This document shows, piece after piece, positions 35,139 through 43,872 of a DNA stretch of 64,000 nucleotides. How positions within the stretch are numbered: position 1 is the first letter of the stretch; every line of letters starts with the position of its first letter. The translations under genes and the position numbers were made by a program. Origin of the DNA: Mycolicibacterium chubuense NBB4 (GTDB lineage: Bacteria > Actinomycetota > Actinomycetes > Mycobacteriales > Mycobacteriaceae); the NCBI RefSeq assembly GCF_000266905.1, contig NC_018027.1:620001-684000 (forward strand), in the 5' to 3' direction. Under the pieces are notes generated by a model. It saw nothing but the letters and a program-made list of their open reading frames with translations, was not told where the DNA came from and did not search any database.

Positions 35139-36143
35139 TCAAGGCACCCGGACTGCGCGCAGCGCTGCGTCGATCACCACATCGGCCGTGACACCCGCGC
35201 TGGCCGCCTCGAACCCCAGGATCACCCGGTGCGCCACGACGCGGTGCGCCAGATCGGCGATGTCGCCCGGCAGGACGTGATTGCGCCCGGACAGTACTGC
35301 GAGCGCGCGCGCCGAGGTGCACAGCGCGATGGTGGCGCGGGGGCTGGCGCCGTACTCGATCAGCCGCGCCACCTGGCTCGGCAGATAGTTCGCCGCGTCG
35401 CGCGTGACCCCGACCAGCCGGCTCGCGTAGAGCATCAGATCCCGGCTCATGTAGACGTCGCGGGCGACGCGCTGCAGCCGGCGGATGTCGTCGAGGCTGG
35501 CGACCGGCGTGGTGGCGCGGTCTCTGTCGTAGAGGCCGGCGTCGCGCCGGGTGAGTACCTCGACCTCCTGCTCGGGGCTGGGATAGCGCACGATCTCCTT
35601 GAGCAGAAATCGGTCGGTCTGCGCCTCCGACAACTCGTAGGTGCCTTCCTGGTCGACCGGGTTCTGCGTCGCGATCACCAGGAACGGCTCCGGGATGGGA
35701 TAGACGGTGCCGGCGATGGTGGTCTGGCGTTCCTCCATGGCCTCGAGCATCGCGCTCTGGGTCTTGGCGCTGGAGCGGTTGATCTCGTCGAGCAACACGA
35801 TGTTGGCGTGCACCGGGCCCAGCTGCGTGACGAACGACGCGGTGGCGGCGTCGTAGATCTGCGTCCCGATGATGTCGCTGGGCAGCAGGTCCGGCGTGCA
35901 CTGGATGCGCCGGAACTGCCCGTCGATGGCTTCGGCGATCACGCGCGCAGCCGTCGTCTTCGCCAGGCCCGGCACGCTCTCCAGCAACACGTGGCCGCCG
36001 GTCAGCAGACCGATGAGCAGCGACTCGCGCAGGTGCTCCTGGCCGACGACCTTCGCCGAGAACGCCTCGGTCAGCGCCGCGACCACGCGCTGCGCGGCCT
36101 GCGCGTCCTCGTCGAACCGTCGTGGTGCCGGCGCAGCTGTCAT
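35139..36143 (-). CDS. MoxR-family AAA+ ATPase
   Basis: 334 residues. Walker A is ESVPGLAKTTAARVIAEA, Walker B is NIVLLDEINRSSAKTQSAMLEAMEE, with sensor 1 in PFLVIATQNPVDQEGTYELSEAQTDRFLL, all typical of MoxR. These ATPases act as chaperone-like activators of VWA partner proteins, which are encoded behind it here. ATG 36143 was chosen; the frame is open to 36227 but the added residues are low-complexity. First gene of a six-gene minus-strand operon not found at this position in M. tuberculosis. Confidence 0.92.
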   Translation of the reverse strand: MTAAPAPRRFDEDAQAAQRVVAALTEAFSAKVVGQEHLRESLLIGLLTGGHVLLESVPGLAKTTAARVIAEAIDGQFRRIQCTPDLLPSDIIGTQIYDAATASFVTQLGPVHANIVLLDEINRSSAKTQSAMLEAMEERQTTIAGTVYPIPEPFLVIATQNPVDQEGTYELSEAQTDRFLLKEIVRYPSPEQEVEVLTRRDAGLYDRDRATTPVASLDDIRRLQRVARDVYMSRDLMLYASRLVGVTRDAANYLPSQVARLIEYGASPRATIALCTSARALAVLSGRNHVLPGDIADLAHRVVAHRVILGFEAASAGVTADVVIDAALRAVRVP

Positions 36144-36249
36144 CCCGCGGTATGTACCACGCCCTCCCGGGCCCCAAACAGCGCGCGCCGCCCGCAACGG
36201 ACGCGCCGTCGCACGGTTCGGAAACACTCGCGACGGGTAGGCAGATCAC

Positions 36250-36513
36250 GTGGGCAGCAACATCGCAGACCTCGTCGCTGAGCGAGCCGGCTACGGGCGC
36301 CTACGCCGGTTCGTGCACACCTATCCACGGGTGAACACGTGGATCAGTGTGTTCGGCGGGCTCATCTTCTTCGTCGGAAGCATCCTGTTCCTGTACTCCG
36401 GCGCCGCCAAGGAGGTCGGAACGTACCTGTTCATCGTCGGCTCGCTGGGAATGTTCGTCGGCAGTATCGGGCAACTGTTCAAGGACGACATCCAGCGCGA
36501 CCTGCGGTCGTGA
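36250..36513 (+). CDS. YrhK-like small membrane protein
   Basis: 87 residues. Two helices, WISVFGGLIFFVGSILFLYSG and GTYLFIVGSLGMFVGSIGQLF, follow a soluble N-terminus; the GSILFLY and GSLGMFVGS pattern matches the YrhK domain. GTG start, divergent from MoxR and convergent with menA (15 nt apart). Function unknown. Confidence 0.82.
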   Translation: MGSNIADLVAERAGYGRLRRFVHTYPRVNTWISVFGGLIFFVGSILFLYSGAAKEVGTYLFIVGSLGMFVGSIGQLFKDDIQRDLRS

Positions 36514-36528
36514 CCGCAGGCTCGAGGA

Positions 36529-37398
36529 TCAGCCGAACGCCAGCGCGGCGGCGACTGCCACGGCCCACACCAGCATCGTCAGCCCGGTGTCGCGCAGTAC
36601 GGGGATCAATTCCCGGCCGCCGGACCCGGCGCGCACCGGCTTGGCGGCCCGCAGCGCCGGCGGCAGGGCGATGAGCCCGACCGCGCACCAGGGCGTCGCG
36701 CGCAGCAGCACCAGCGTCAGCACGAACGCGACCGCCAGCAACGCCTGGAACAGCACTCTGGTGCGCGCGTCGCCGAGCCGCACCGCCAAGGTGATCTTGC
36801 CCGTCTGGGCGTCGGTCGGGATGTCGCGCAGATTGTTGGCCACCAGCACCGCCGAGGACAGGCACCCCATCGCGACCGCCAGCGCGGCGCCGACCCAGTC
36901 GATGCGCAGCGCCTGGGTGTACTGCGTGCCGAGCACCGCCACCAGGCCGAAGAACACGAACACCGCGACCTCGCCGAAACCGAGGTAGCCGTAGGGCTTG
37001 GCCCCTCCGGTGTAGAGCCACGCTCCGGCGATGCACACCGCGCCGACGGCGATCAGCCACGGGGCCGAGAACCACGCCAGTACGAGTCCGGCGACGGCGC
37101 CGACGGTCAGGCTCACGACCGCGGCGGTCAGCACCGACCGCGGCGCAGCCAGTTTCGACCCGACCAGCCGCAGCGGCCCGGACCGGACGTCGTCGGTGCC
37201 GCGGATGCCGTCGGAGTAGTCGTTGGCGTAGTTGACCCCGACGATCATCCCGATCGCGACGAGCAACGCCAGCAACGCTTTCCACCACGACGCGGCGTCC
37301 AGCCATGCGGCGGCGCCGGTTCCGGCGATCACCGGCGCGACGGCGTTGGGCAGCGTCCGCGGACGCGCACCCGCCACCCACTGAGCGAGACTGGCCAC
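36529..37398 (-). CDS. menA: 1,4-dihydroxy-2-naphthoate polyprenyltransferase
   Basis: 289-residue UbiA-family integral membrane enzyme that attaches the polyprenyl tail to DHNA, giving demethylmenaquinone. The first Asp-rich motif is [15 protein letters not shown] (about 56-70), and the second Asp-rich region lies in [25 protein letters not shown]. About eight helices. GTG 37398 has a -10 element 7 nt upstream. Divergent from the 72-aa gene. Confidence 0.94.
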   Translation of the reverse strand: MASLAQWVAGARPRTLPNAVAPVIAGTGAAAWLDAASWWKALLALLVAIGMIVGVNYANDYSDGIRGTDDVRSGPLRLVGSKLAAPRSVLTAAVVSLTVGAVAGLVLAWFSAPWLIAVGAVCIAGAWLYTGGAKPYGYLGFGEVAVFVFFGLVAVLGTQYTQALRIDWVGAALAVAMGCLSSAVLVANNLRDIPTDAQTGKITLAVRLGDARTRVLFQALLAVAFVLTLVLLRATPWCAVGLIALPPALRAAKPVRAGSGGRELIPVLRDTGLTMLVWAVAVAAALAFG

Positions 37399-37405
37399 GG
37401 TCGTC

Positions 37406-37411
37406 AGTCTT
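37406..37411 (-). promoter_or_regulatory. -10-like element, leaderless start of menA
   Basis: AAGACT on the minus strand, 7 nt before GTG 37398. Its sequence mirrors CAGACT (37429-37434), 6 nt before ATG 37441 on the plus strand, making a compact divergent promoter. Confidence 0.4.
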
Positions 37412-37440
37412 GCAGGTGCTGACCGTGGCAGACTGACCGC

Positions 37441-37659
37441 ATGGACGACCGACTGAGCAAGGGCGAGATCCGCAAGGACGCGGTACAGGAGATCGTCGGC
37501 GCGGGCGCATCGGCGGTCGGTGAGGTCACCTCGATCATCACCACAGCGGTCAAGGACGTCGCGAACGCGATCGGCGGGTTCGCCACCGACGTGTTCGAGA
37601 TCCGCGACGGGGCCCGCCGCGCCTCCCGGCGTCTGCACGAGGACGAGGACGACCAGTAA
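37441..37659 (+). CDS. Small conserved-looking protein upstream of mtnP
   Basis: 72 residues: charged ends ([32 protein letters not shown]) around a Gly/Ala/Val middle ([35 protein letters not shown]) that could form an amphipathic helix. Plus-strand start is leaderless (CAGACT 6 nt upstream). Followed 5 nt later by mtnP. No known family. Confidence 0.75.
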   Translation: MDDRLSKGEIRKDAVQEIVGAGASAVGEVTSIITTAVKDVANAIGGFATDVFEIRDGARRASRRLHEDEDDQ

Positions 37660-37664
37660 CCCCG

Positions 37665-38450
37665 ATGCTCGGAGTCATCGGCGGTAGCGGCTTCTACTCG
37701 TTCTTCGGTCCCGACGCCCGGGCGGTCGACCTGGATACGCCGTATGGGGCGCCGAGCGCCGCCATCACGGTCGGCACGGTCGGTGACCGGGAGGTCGCGT
37801 TCCTGCCGCGGCACGGCACCTCGCACGAGTACTCGGCGCACACGGTGCCCTACCGGGCCAACATGTGGGCGCTGCGCGCGCTCGGGGTGCGGCGGATCTT
37901 CGCCCCGTGCGCGGTCGGTAGCCTCGACCCCGAATTGGGACCCGGCGCGATGGTGGTGCCCGATCAACTCGTCGACCGGACGTCGGGGCGACCCGACACG
38001 TACTTCGACTCCGGCGGCATCCACGTCGGTTTCGCCGACCCGTACTGCCCGACGCTGCGCGACGCGGTGACCGCCCTGCCCGACGTGGTCGACGGCGGCA
38101 CGATGGTGGTGATCCAGGGGCCGCGGTTCTCCACGCGCGCGGAGAGCCGGTGGTTCGCCGGTCAGGGCTTCCGGCTGGTGAACATGACCGGCTACCCGGA
38201 GGCCGTCCTGGCTCGCGAGCTCGAGATGTGTTATGCCGCAATTGCTTTGGTGACCGATCTGGATGCGGGTATCGACACCGGGCAGGGCGTGCGCGCCGTG
38301 GACGTCTTCGCCGAGTTCGAGCGCAACATCGGCCCGTTCAAGCAGCTCGTGCGCGAGGCCATAGAACGGGCGGTGGACACGTCACCCGAGCGGACCTGCA
38401 CCCACTGCCTGGCCCACGACGGCGTCGAGCTCCCGTTCGACCTGCCGTGA
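37665..38450 (+). CDS. mtnP: S-methyl-5'-thioadenosine phosphorylase
   Basis: 261 residues of the PNP/MTAP family. Phosphate loop [12 protein letters not shown] at the N-terminus; family signature [34 protein letters not shown]; substrate region [45 protein letters not shown]. Splits methylthioadenosine from polyamine or SAM metabolism to adenine and methylthioribose-1-phosphate. Corresponds to Rv0535. GTGA overlap with the next gene. Confidence 0.93.
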   Translation: MLGVIGGSGFYSFFGPDARAVDLDTPYGAPSAAITVGTVGDREVAFLPRHGTSHEYSAHTVPYRANMWALRALGVRRIFAPCAVGSLDPELGPGAMVVPDQLVDRTSGRPDTYFDSGGIHVGFADPYCPTLRDAVTALPDVVDGGTMVVIQGPRFSTRAESRWFAGQGFRLVNMTGYPEAVLARELEMCYAAIALVTDLDAGIDTGQGVRAVDVFAEFERNIGPFKQLVREAIERAVDTSPERTCTHCLAHDGVELPFDLP

Positions 38451-39481
38451 GGGTGCTGCTCACCGGCGCGGCCGGTTTCATCGGAACCCGGATCGCGGCC
38501 CGGCTGGCCGACGCCGGCCACGAGGTCGTCGCGGTCGACGCGATGCTGCCCGCGGCGCACGGACAGGACGCCGAACTGCCCGGCGCCGTGCGCCGGGTCG
38601 ACGTCCGCGACGCCTCGGCGGTGGCCGACGTGCTCGACGGGATCGACGTGGTGTGCCACCAGGCGGCGGTGGTCGGCGCCGGCGTGGACGCCGCCGACGC
38701 CCCGTCCTATGCATCGCACAACGACTTCGCCACCGCCGTGCTGCTCGCGGAGATGTTCGCGGCGGGATGCCGGCGGCTGGTGCTGGCGTCGTCCATGGTC
38801 GTCTACGGGCAGGGCCGGTACGTCTGCCCGCAGCACGGCGACGTCGACCCTCTGCCGCGCCGGCGGTCCGACCTCGACGCCGGGGTCTTCGATCACCGCT
38901 GCCCGATCGGCGGGGAGCCCGTCGACTGGGCGCTGGTCGCCGAGGATGCCCCGTTGCGCCCGCGCAGTCTGTATGCGGCGAGCAAGCTCGCTCAGGAGAA
39001 TTACGCGCTGGCCTGGAGCGAGGCCACCGGGGGCTCGGTGATCGCGCTGCGCTACCACAACGTCTACGGTCCGGGCATGCCGCGCGACACCCCGTATTCG
39101 GGAGTGGCCGCGATCTTCCGCTCGGCGCTGGAATCAGGCGATGTGCCAAGGGTTTTCGAAGACGGCGGGCAGATGCGGGACTTCGTCCACGTCGACGACG
39201 TCGCGGCTGCGAACGTGACGGCCGTCGAGTCCGGCCTGCAGGGGTTCGACGCGTTCAACGTGTGCTCCGGGCGTCCGGTGTCGATCCTGGACGTCGCGAC
39301 CGCGCTGTGCGAGGCGCGCGGCGACGTGTCACCGCTGGTCACCGGTCAGTACCGCAGCGGCGACGTCCGCCACATCGTCGCCGACCCGTCCCGGGCCGCC
39401 GAGGTGCTCGACTTCCGTGCCGTCATCGATCCCGCCGAGGGCCTGCACGAGTTCGCGACCGCGCCCCTGCGCGGCATCTAG
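38447..39481 (+). CDS. NAD-dependent nucleotide-sugar epimerase/dehydratase (Rv0536/GalE3-like)
   Basis: 344-residue extended SDR with the complete cofactor loop LLTGAAGFIGTRIAARLA and active site SSMVVYGQG (Ser) and YAASKLAQE (YxxxK). The GQMRDFVHVDDVAAANV motif is typical of UDP-sugar epimerases/dehydratases. Sugar substrate unknown, although it is often called galE3. Starts in GTGA overlap with mtnP. Confidence 0.88.
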   Translation: MRVLLTGAAGFIGTRIAARLADAGHEVVAVDAMLPAAHGQDAELPGAVRRVDVRDASAVADVLDGIDVVCHQAAVVGAGVDAADAPSYASHNDFATAVLLAEMFAAGCRRLVLASSMVVYGQGRYVCPQHGDVDPLPRRRSDLDAGVFDHRCPIGGEPVDWALVAEDAPLRPRSLYAASKLAQENYALAWSEATGGSVIALRYHNVYGPGMPRDTPYSGVAAIFRSALESGDVPRVFEDGGQMRDFVHVDDVAAANVTAVESGLQGFDAFNVCSGRPVSILDVATALCEARGDVSPLVTGQYRSGDVRHIVADPSRAAEVLDFRAVIDPAEGLHEFATAPLRGI

Positions 39482-39484
39482 CTT

Positions 39485-39502
39485 CCTTGACACCTGTCAA
39501 GG
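39485..39502. promoter_or_regulatory. Palindromic operator before nitronate monooxygenase gene
   Basis: CCTTGACA-CC-TGTCAAGG: two perfect 8-bp arms around 2 bp. The left arm contains TTGACA. A GATACT -10 (39504-39509) follows and ends 6 nt before ATG 39516, so a bound repressor would cover the promoter of a leaderless gene. Confidence 0.65.
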
Positions 39503-39515
39503 GGATACTGGGGAG

Positions 39516-40646
39516 ATGACCTCCACAGCGCTGTGTGAACAATTCGGCATCGACTTCCCGCTCTTCGCGTTCAGCCACTGCCGCGACGTCGTGGCCGCGG
39601 TGACCAACGCGGGCGGCTTCGGGGTCCTCGGTGCGACCGCCTACACGCCGACGCAGCTCGACCAGGAGCTGGCGTGGATCGACGAGGCGGTCGGCGGCAA
39701 ACCCTACGGTGTCGACCTCATCGTGCCCGCCAAGTACGAGGGCAAGGGCGAGAAGGTCACCAGTTCCGATCTGGCGCAACGTATTCCGGAGAGCTACCGC
39801 GAGCTGGTGGACGATCTGCTGCGCGCCCACGACATCGAGCCCGAGCCCAAGCGCAGGCTCGGCGGGGCGTCGCTGTCGGGCAGCACCGGCCGCGAGTTGC
39901 TCGACGTCGCGCTCACTCACCCCGTCAAGCTCATCGCCAACGCGTTGGGCGTGCCGCCGGACTACATGATCGAGGCGGGCAAGGAGCGCGGCATCCCTGT
40001 GGCCGCGCTGGTCGGCGCCAAGGAGCACGCCGTCAAGCAGGTCGCCGCGGGTGTCGACCTGATCGTGGCGCAGGGGACCGAGGCCGGCGGTCACTGCGGT
40101 GAGGTCAGCACGCTCGTCGTGGTCCCCGAAGTGCTCGAAGCCATCGAGCAGATGGGGTCGGCGACACCGGTGCTGGCCGCCGGCGGCATCGTCACCGGCA
40201 GGCAGATGGCCGGCATGGTCGCCATCGGCGCGGCCGGTGCCTGGACGGGCTCGGTGTGGCTGACCACCGAGGAGGCGGAGACGGCGCCGCACACCGTCGC
40301 CAAGATGCTTGCCGCGACCTCGCGGGACACCGTGCGCTCGGCGGGCCGCACAGGCAAGCCGTCGCGGCAGCTGGCGTCGGAGTGGACCGATGCGTGGCTG
40401 CCGCACGCCGGCGGGCACCAGCCGTTGCCGCTGCCCCTGCAGTCGATGCTCTGCGAGCCGGTGATCCGCCGCATCGACGTGCTCGCCTCGCAGGGCCATC
40501 CGGGAGCGCAGGCGCTGGCCACCTACTTCGTCGGCCAGGGGGTGGGGCTGATGAACAAGGTGAAGCCGGCCCGCGAGGTCGTGCGCGAGTTCATCGAGGA
40601 CTACCTGGCTGCCGCGGAGCGGCTGAGCAACTCGCTACCCGGCTGA
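39516..40646 (+). CDS. Nitronate monooxygenase (2-nitropropane dioxygenase) family flavoenzyme
   Basis: 376-residue FMN TIM-barrel protein. Family segments are the N-terminal ITFDFPLFAF-like strand (IDFPLFAFSHCRDVVAAVTNAGGFGVLGA), AAGVDLIVAQGTEAGGHCGEVSTLVVVPEV with the phosphate-binding Gly and His, and PVLAAGGIVTGRQMAGMVAIGAAGAWTGSVWLTTEEA. Oxidises nitronates or, in several mycobacterial relatives, serves steroid/lipid breakdown; substrate unknown. Palindromic operator and leaderless -10 directly upstream. Confidence 0.88.
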   Translation: MTSTALCEQFGIDFPLFAFSHCRDVVAAVTNAGGFGVLGATAYTPTQLDQELAWIDEAVGGKPYGVDLIVPAKYEGKGEKVTSSDLAQRIPESYRELVDDLLRAHDIEPEPKRRLGGASLSGSTGRELLDVALTHPVKLIANALGVPPDYMIEAGKERGIPVAALVGAKEHAVKQVAAGVDLIVAQGTEAGGHCGEVSTLVVVPEVLEAIEQMGSATPVLAAGGIVTGRQMAGMVAIGAAGAWTGSVWLTTEEAETAPHTVAKMLAATSRDTVRSAGRTGKPSRQLASEWTDAWLPHAGGHQPLPLPLQSMLCEPVIRRIDVLASQGHPGAQALATYFVGQGVGLMNKVKPAREVVREFIEDYLAAAERLSNSLPG

Positions 40647-40649
40647 CCT

Positions 40650-40717
40650 TTCGCCGAACTGGGATTCCCGGCTGTGAAATAGCCCGCGACAACGACCGGG
40701 AACCTCAGTTCGGCGCA
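40650..40717. repeat. Intergenic inverted-repeat element, copy 3 (divergent)
   Basis: Left arm 40652-40671 and right arm 40696-40715 pair over 18 of 20 positions (CGCCGAACTG....TTCCCGG), with a 24-nt loop. The ends match the family; the inner arms and loop differ most from the other copies. Between convergent genes, so it could act as a bidirectional terminator. Confidence 0.75.
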
Positions 40718-40724
40718 GAGGGGC

Positions 40725-41750
40725 TCAGTCGGTGGCCAGCGGAAGGCGCACCTCGAAGCGGGCGCCCGTCGGCAGGTTGTGCGCCGAGAGCGTCCCGCGA
40801 TGCGCCTGCACCAGTCCCGCGGCGATCGCCAGGCCCAGCCCCGAACCGCTCGGCAGCGACGAATCCGCCCGCGGCACACGGCTGTTCGAACCGCGATAGG
40901 CGACGTCGAAGACCCGCGGCAGGTCCGCCTCGTCGATACCCACCCCGGTGTCGTCGACGCGGGCCCACGCACTGTTCTCGTCGGCGCCCAGCGCCAACTC
41001 GACGCTGCCGCCCTCGGGCGTGTGCGCGATCGCGTTGGCCACCAGGTTCGACAGCACCCGCACCAGGGCGCGGTCGCTGCCGACCACGCGCACGGGCTGC
41101 TCCGGCAGGTTCGCCCGCAGGTCCACCCCGGCGCGCTCCGCGGCGATCCGGTGGGCGGCGAGCACGTCGTCGACGACCTCGTCGAGCGCGACCTTGTCGA
41201 AGGACGGCGTCAGCGCGCCCGCGTTGATCTTCGACATCTCGAACAGGTCGTCGACCATCTCCGACAGGCGCACCGACTCGTGCTCGATGTGCTTGGCGTG
41301 CACCCGCACCTCGTCGTCGGGGACCACACCGTCGGCGATCGCCTCCGACACCGCGCGGATGCCGGCCAGCGGGGTCCGCAGATCGTGGCTGACGAAGGCG
41401 ACCAGCCTGCGCCGGGATTGCTCGGCCGAGCGCTCGGAGTCGCGGATCTCGGCCTCCCACACCGTGCGCCGGGCCTGGAAACGGCCCAGCATCACCGCCG
41501 CGGGAATCGTCACGATCGACACGATGACCAGCACCACGGCCGTCCGCTCGAACGTCTGGGTGATCATGAACCCGCTCGCGCCGAGCACTCCGGTGAACGT
41601 CGCCAGCACCGGGATCAGCACCAGCGCCACCATGCTGACGGCCAGCGACCACGTGCGCGCCAGCCGGATGACCGCGGCGCCGGCCAGCACCACGGGGACC
41701 GAACAGGCCAGGGCCCAGCCGACGATCTCCCAGAATTCAGTTGTCGGCAT
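40725..41750 (-). CDS. Sensor histidine kinase
   Basis: 341 residues. Several N-terminal hydrophobic segments (VGWALACSVPVVLAGAAVIRL; LAVSMVALVLIPVLATFTGVL; TAVVLVIVSIVTIPAAVML) precede the H-box AFVSHDLRTPLAGIRAVSEAI and the HATPase_c domain (N-box NLVANAIAHTPEGG; G boxes DDTGVGIDEADLPRVFDVAYRG and SGSGLGLAIAAGLV). No large external sensor domain. Overlaps its response regulator by 14 nt. Confidence 0.92.
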   Translation of the reverse strand: MPTTEFWEIVGWALACSVPVVLAGAAVIRLARTWSLAVSMVALVLIPVLATFTGVLGASGFMITQTFERTAVVLVIVSIVTIPAAVMLGRFQARRTVWEAEIRDSERSAEQSRRRLVAFVSHDLRTPLAGIRAVSEAIADGVVPDDEVRVHAKHIEHESVRLSEMVDDLFEMSKINAGALTPSFDKVALDEVVDDVLAAHRIAAERAGVDLRANLPEQPVRVVGSDRALVRVLSNLVANAIAHTPEGGSVELALGADENSAWARVDDTGVGIDEADLPRVFDVAYRGSNSRVPRADSSLPSGSGLGLAIAAGLVQAHRGTLSAHNLPTGARFEVRLPLATD

Positions 41751-42453
41751 TCGGCCGCCCGGAGCTCGCAGCCTCGGAGGTCCACATGTAGCCGCGGCCC
41801 CACACGGTCTGTACGCGGTGTCGGTCGCCGAGCTTGGAGCGCAGCCGCTTGACGTGCACGGTGACCGTCGACAGGTCGCCGAAGTCCCAGTGCCACACCT
41901 GCTTGAGCAGGTCCTCCCGGGTGAACACGGCGTCGGCGTGGGTGAGGAAGAACAGCAGCAGGTCGAACTCGCGGTTGGTGAGGCTGACCGGTCTGCCCGC
42001 GACGGTCACTGTCCGCGACGCGGTCGAGACGGTGAGCTCGCCGGCGTTGAGATCCATCGGCAGCACGCCCGCGGCGGTCGGCGACCGGCGCAGCACCGAC
42101 CGGACGCGCAGCGCGAGTTCACGAGGGCTGAACGGTTTGGTGAGGTAGTCGTCCGCGCCGGCTTCGAGCCCGGCGATGCGGTCGTCCTCTTCACCGAGGG
42201 CGGTCAGCAGGATCACCGGCATGCCGTAACCCGACCGGTCGCCCCGCTGGCGCAGGCTGCGGCACAGCGACAAGCCGTCGGGGCCCGGCATCATCACGTC
42301 GAGGACGGCGACGTCGATGCGCTGGGAACCGAGCAGGCGCAGCGCCTCGGTGCCGTCGTGGGCGGTGGACACCTCGAGTCCGTCGCGCTCCAGATACCGG
42401 CGCACGACGTCGCGGACGACGTCGTCGTCGTCGGCTATCAAGACTCGGGTCAC
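41737..42453 (-). CDS. OmpR/PhoB-family response regulator
   Basis: 238 residues. Receiver domain with phosphoacceptor Asp52 in VAVLDVMMPGPDG, acidic pocket VLIADDDD and Lys in DDYLTKPFSPRELALRVR; winged-helix effector with LTNREFDLLLFFLTHADAVFTREDLLKQVWHWDFGDLSTVTVHVKRLRSKLG. GTG 42453 lies 7 nt after TAACCT (leaderless); GTG 42456 is the alternative. Divergent from the GT2-led operon, its nearest likely target. Confidence 0.94.
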   Translation of the reverse strand: MTRVLIADDDDVVRDVVRRYLERDGLEVSTAHDGTEALRLLGSQRIDVAVLDVMMPGPDGLSLCRSLRQRGDRSGYGMPVILLTALGEEDDRIAGLEAGADDYLTKPFSPRELALRVRSVLRRSPTAAGVLPMDLNAGELTVSTASRTVTVAGRPVSLTNREFDLLLFFLTHADAVFTREDLLKQVWHWDFGDLSTVTVHVKRLRSKLGDRHRVQTVWGRGYMWTSEAASSGRPNADN

Positions 42454-42460
42454 CACACCG

Positions 42461-42466
42461 AGGTTA
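42461..42466 (-). promoter_or_regulatory. -10 element, leaderless start of response regulator
   Basis: TAACCT on the minus strand, 7 nt before GTG 42453. Confidence 0.5.
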
Positions 42467-42542
42467 GCGCGGCACCGCCACTACCTGCGCCGTTGTCACG
42501 GTTTCGTCAGGCTTGCCGCTCGCGCCGCAGAGGCGGCTGACC

Positions 42543-42548
42543 TAACGT
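42543..42548 (+). promoter_or_regulatory. -10 element of the GT2-led operon
   Basis: TAACGT, 8 nt before ATG 42557; about 77 nt from the divergent response-regulator promoter. Confidence 0.45.
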
Positions 42549-42556
42549 CGGAGGCG

Positions 42557-43216
42557 ATGCCTGCCTGTCCGGTCACCGTCGTGCTGCCCTGTCTCAACGA
42601 GGCAGAGTCGCTTCCCGGCGTGCTTGCCGCCGTTCCCGCTGGGTATAGAGCTCTGGTGGTCGACAACAACAGCACCGACGGCACGGCCGAGGTGGCCCGC
42701 CGCCACGGTGCTGACGTCGTCGCCGAGAGGACGCCCGGATACGGCGCGGCGGTCCACGCCGGTGTGGTGGCGGCGTCGACGCCGATCGTCGCCGTGCTGG
42801 ACGGGGACGGTTCGCTGGACCCCGCGCAGCTGCCCGCCCTGGTCGCCGATGTCGAGGGCGGGGCCGCCGACATGGCGATCGGGCGCCGGCGCCCGACGCC
42901 CGGCCTGAAGTGGCCGTGGCACGCCCGGCTCGGTACGGCCGCGGTGTGCTGGCGGTTGCGGCGCCGGCACGGGTTGCCCGTCCACGACATCGCCCCGATG
43001 AGAGTGGCGCGCAGGGAGGCGCTGCTCGCGCTCGGCGTCACCGACCGGCGGTCCGGCTATCCGCTCGAGTTGCTGGTGCGGGCTGCCCGGGCCGGATGGA
43101 CGGTCACCGAGCGCGACGTCGACTACGGCCCACGCACCGGAGGCACCTCGAAGGTCAGCGGATCGGTGCGCGGTAGTGCGATCGCCGCACTGGACTTCTG
43201 GAAGGCGATTTCGTGA
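42557..43216 (+). CDS. Family 2 glycosyltransferase, dolichol-phosphate-mannose-synthase-like (Rv0539-like)
   Basis: 219 residues. GT2 fold: VTVVLPCLNEAESLPGVL at the N-terminus, NNSTDGTAEVARRHGADVV, donor-binding VAVLDGDGSLDP (DxD) and RRSGYPLELLVRAARAGWTVTERDVDYGPRTGGTSKVSG. It should transfer a sugar from a nucleotide donor to a lipid carrier or acceptor. No membrane anchor. First gene of a five-gene operon with 1-4-nt overlaps. Confidence 0.88.
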   Translation: MPACPVTVVLPCLNEAESLPGVLAAVPAGYRALVVDNNSTDGTAEVARRHGADVVAERTPGYGAAVHAGVVAASTPIVAVLDGDGSLDPAQLPALVADVEGGAADMAIGRRRPTPGLKWPWHARLGTAAVCWRLRRRHGLPVHDIAPMRVARREALLALGVTDRRSGYPLELLVRAARAGWTVTERDVDYGPRTGGTSKVSGSVRGSAIAALDFWKAIS

Positions 43217-43872
43217 CGTGCCTGCTGGTGGTCGCGAAGGCGCCGGTGCCCGGGCTGGCCAAGACGCGGCTGGCCGCCCGACTGGGCGCCGACGCGGCCG
43301 CCGACATCGCCGCCGCGGCCCTGCTGGACACGCTGGACGCGGTCGCCGCCACCGACGCCACCGCGCGGGTCGTGGCGATGACGGGCGACCTCGACGCCGC
43401 CCGGCGCGCCGACGACCTGAGGGCGCGGCTGTCCGACTTCACCGTCGTCGCGCAGCGCGGCGAGGACTTCGCCGATCGGCTGGCCAACGCGCACCTCGAC
43501 GCCGTCGCGGCCACGGGTGCCGGGGCGGTGGTGCAGATCGGGATGGACACGCCTCAGGTCACTCCGCAGCTGCTCACCGGCGCTGCCTCGGGCTTAGACG
43601 ATCACGACGCCGTGCTCGGGCTGGCCCGCGACGGCGGGTGGTGGGTGCTCGGCGTCCGCGACGCCGCGGCGGCCGACTGCCTGCGCGGCGTGCCGATGTC
43701 CGTCGCCGACACCGGGATCCTGACGCTGCAGGCGTTGCGCCACAACGGATTACGCGTGACACTCACCGAGGAACTCGCCGACGTCGACACCCTCGACGAC
43801 ATCGACGCGGTGCGCCGCGTCTGCCTGCCCGAGTCCCGGTTTCACCGGGCCACCGCCACCGTGGAGGTCTGA
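43213..43872 (+). CDS. DUF2064 / TIGR04282-type glycosyltransferase-like protein (Rv0540-like)
   Basis: 219 residues. The N-terminus LLVVAKAPVPGLAKTRLAARLGADAAADIAAAALLDTLDAV and QIGMDTPQVTPQLL (DxP) are typical of DUF2064, a nucleotidyl/glycosyl-transferase fold that often sits beside GT2 genes, as here. Catalytic activity unproven. GTGA overlap with the GT2 gene; TGATG with the next. Confidence 0.85.
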   Translation: MTCLLVVAKAPVPGLAKTRLAARLGADAAADIAAAALLDTLDAVAATDATARVVAMTGDLDAARRADDLRARLSDFTVVAQRGEDFADRLANAHLDAVAATGAGAVVQIGMDTPQVTPQLLTGAASGLDDHDAVLGLARDGGWWVLGVRDAAAADCLRGVPMSVADTGILTLQALRHNGLRVTLTEELADVDTLDDIDAVRRVCLPESRFHRATATVEV

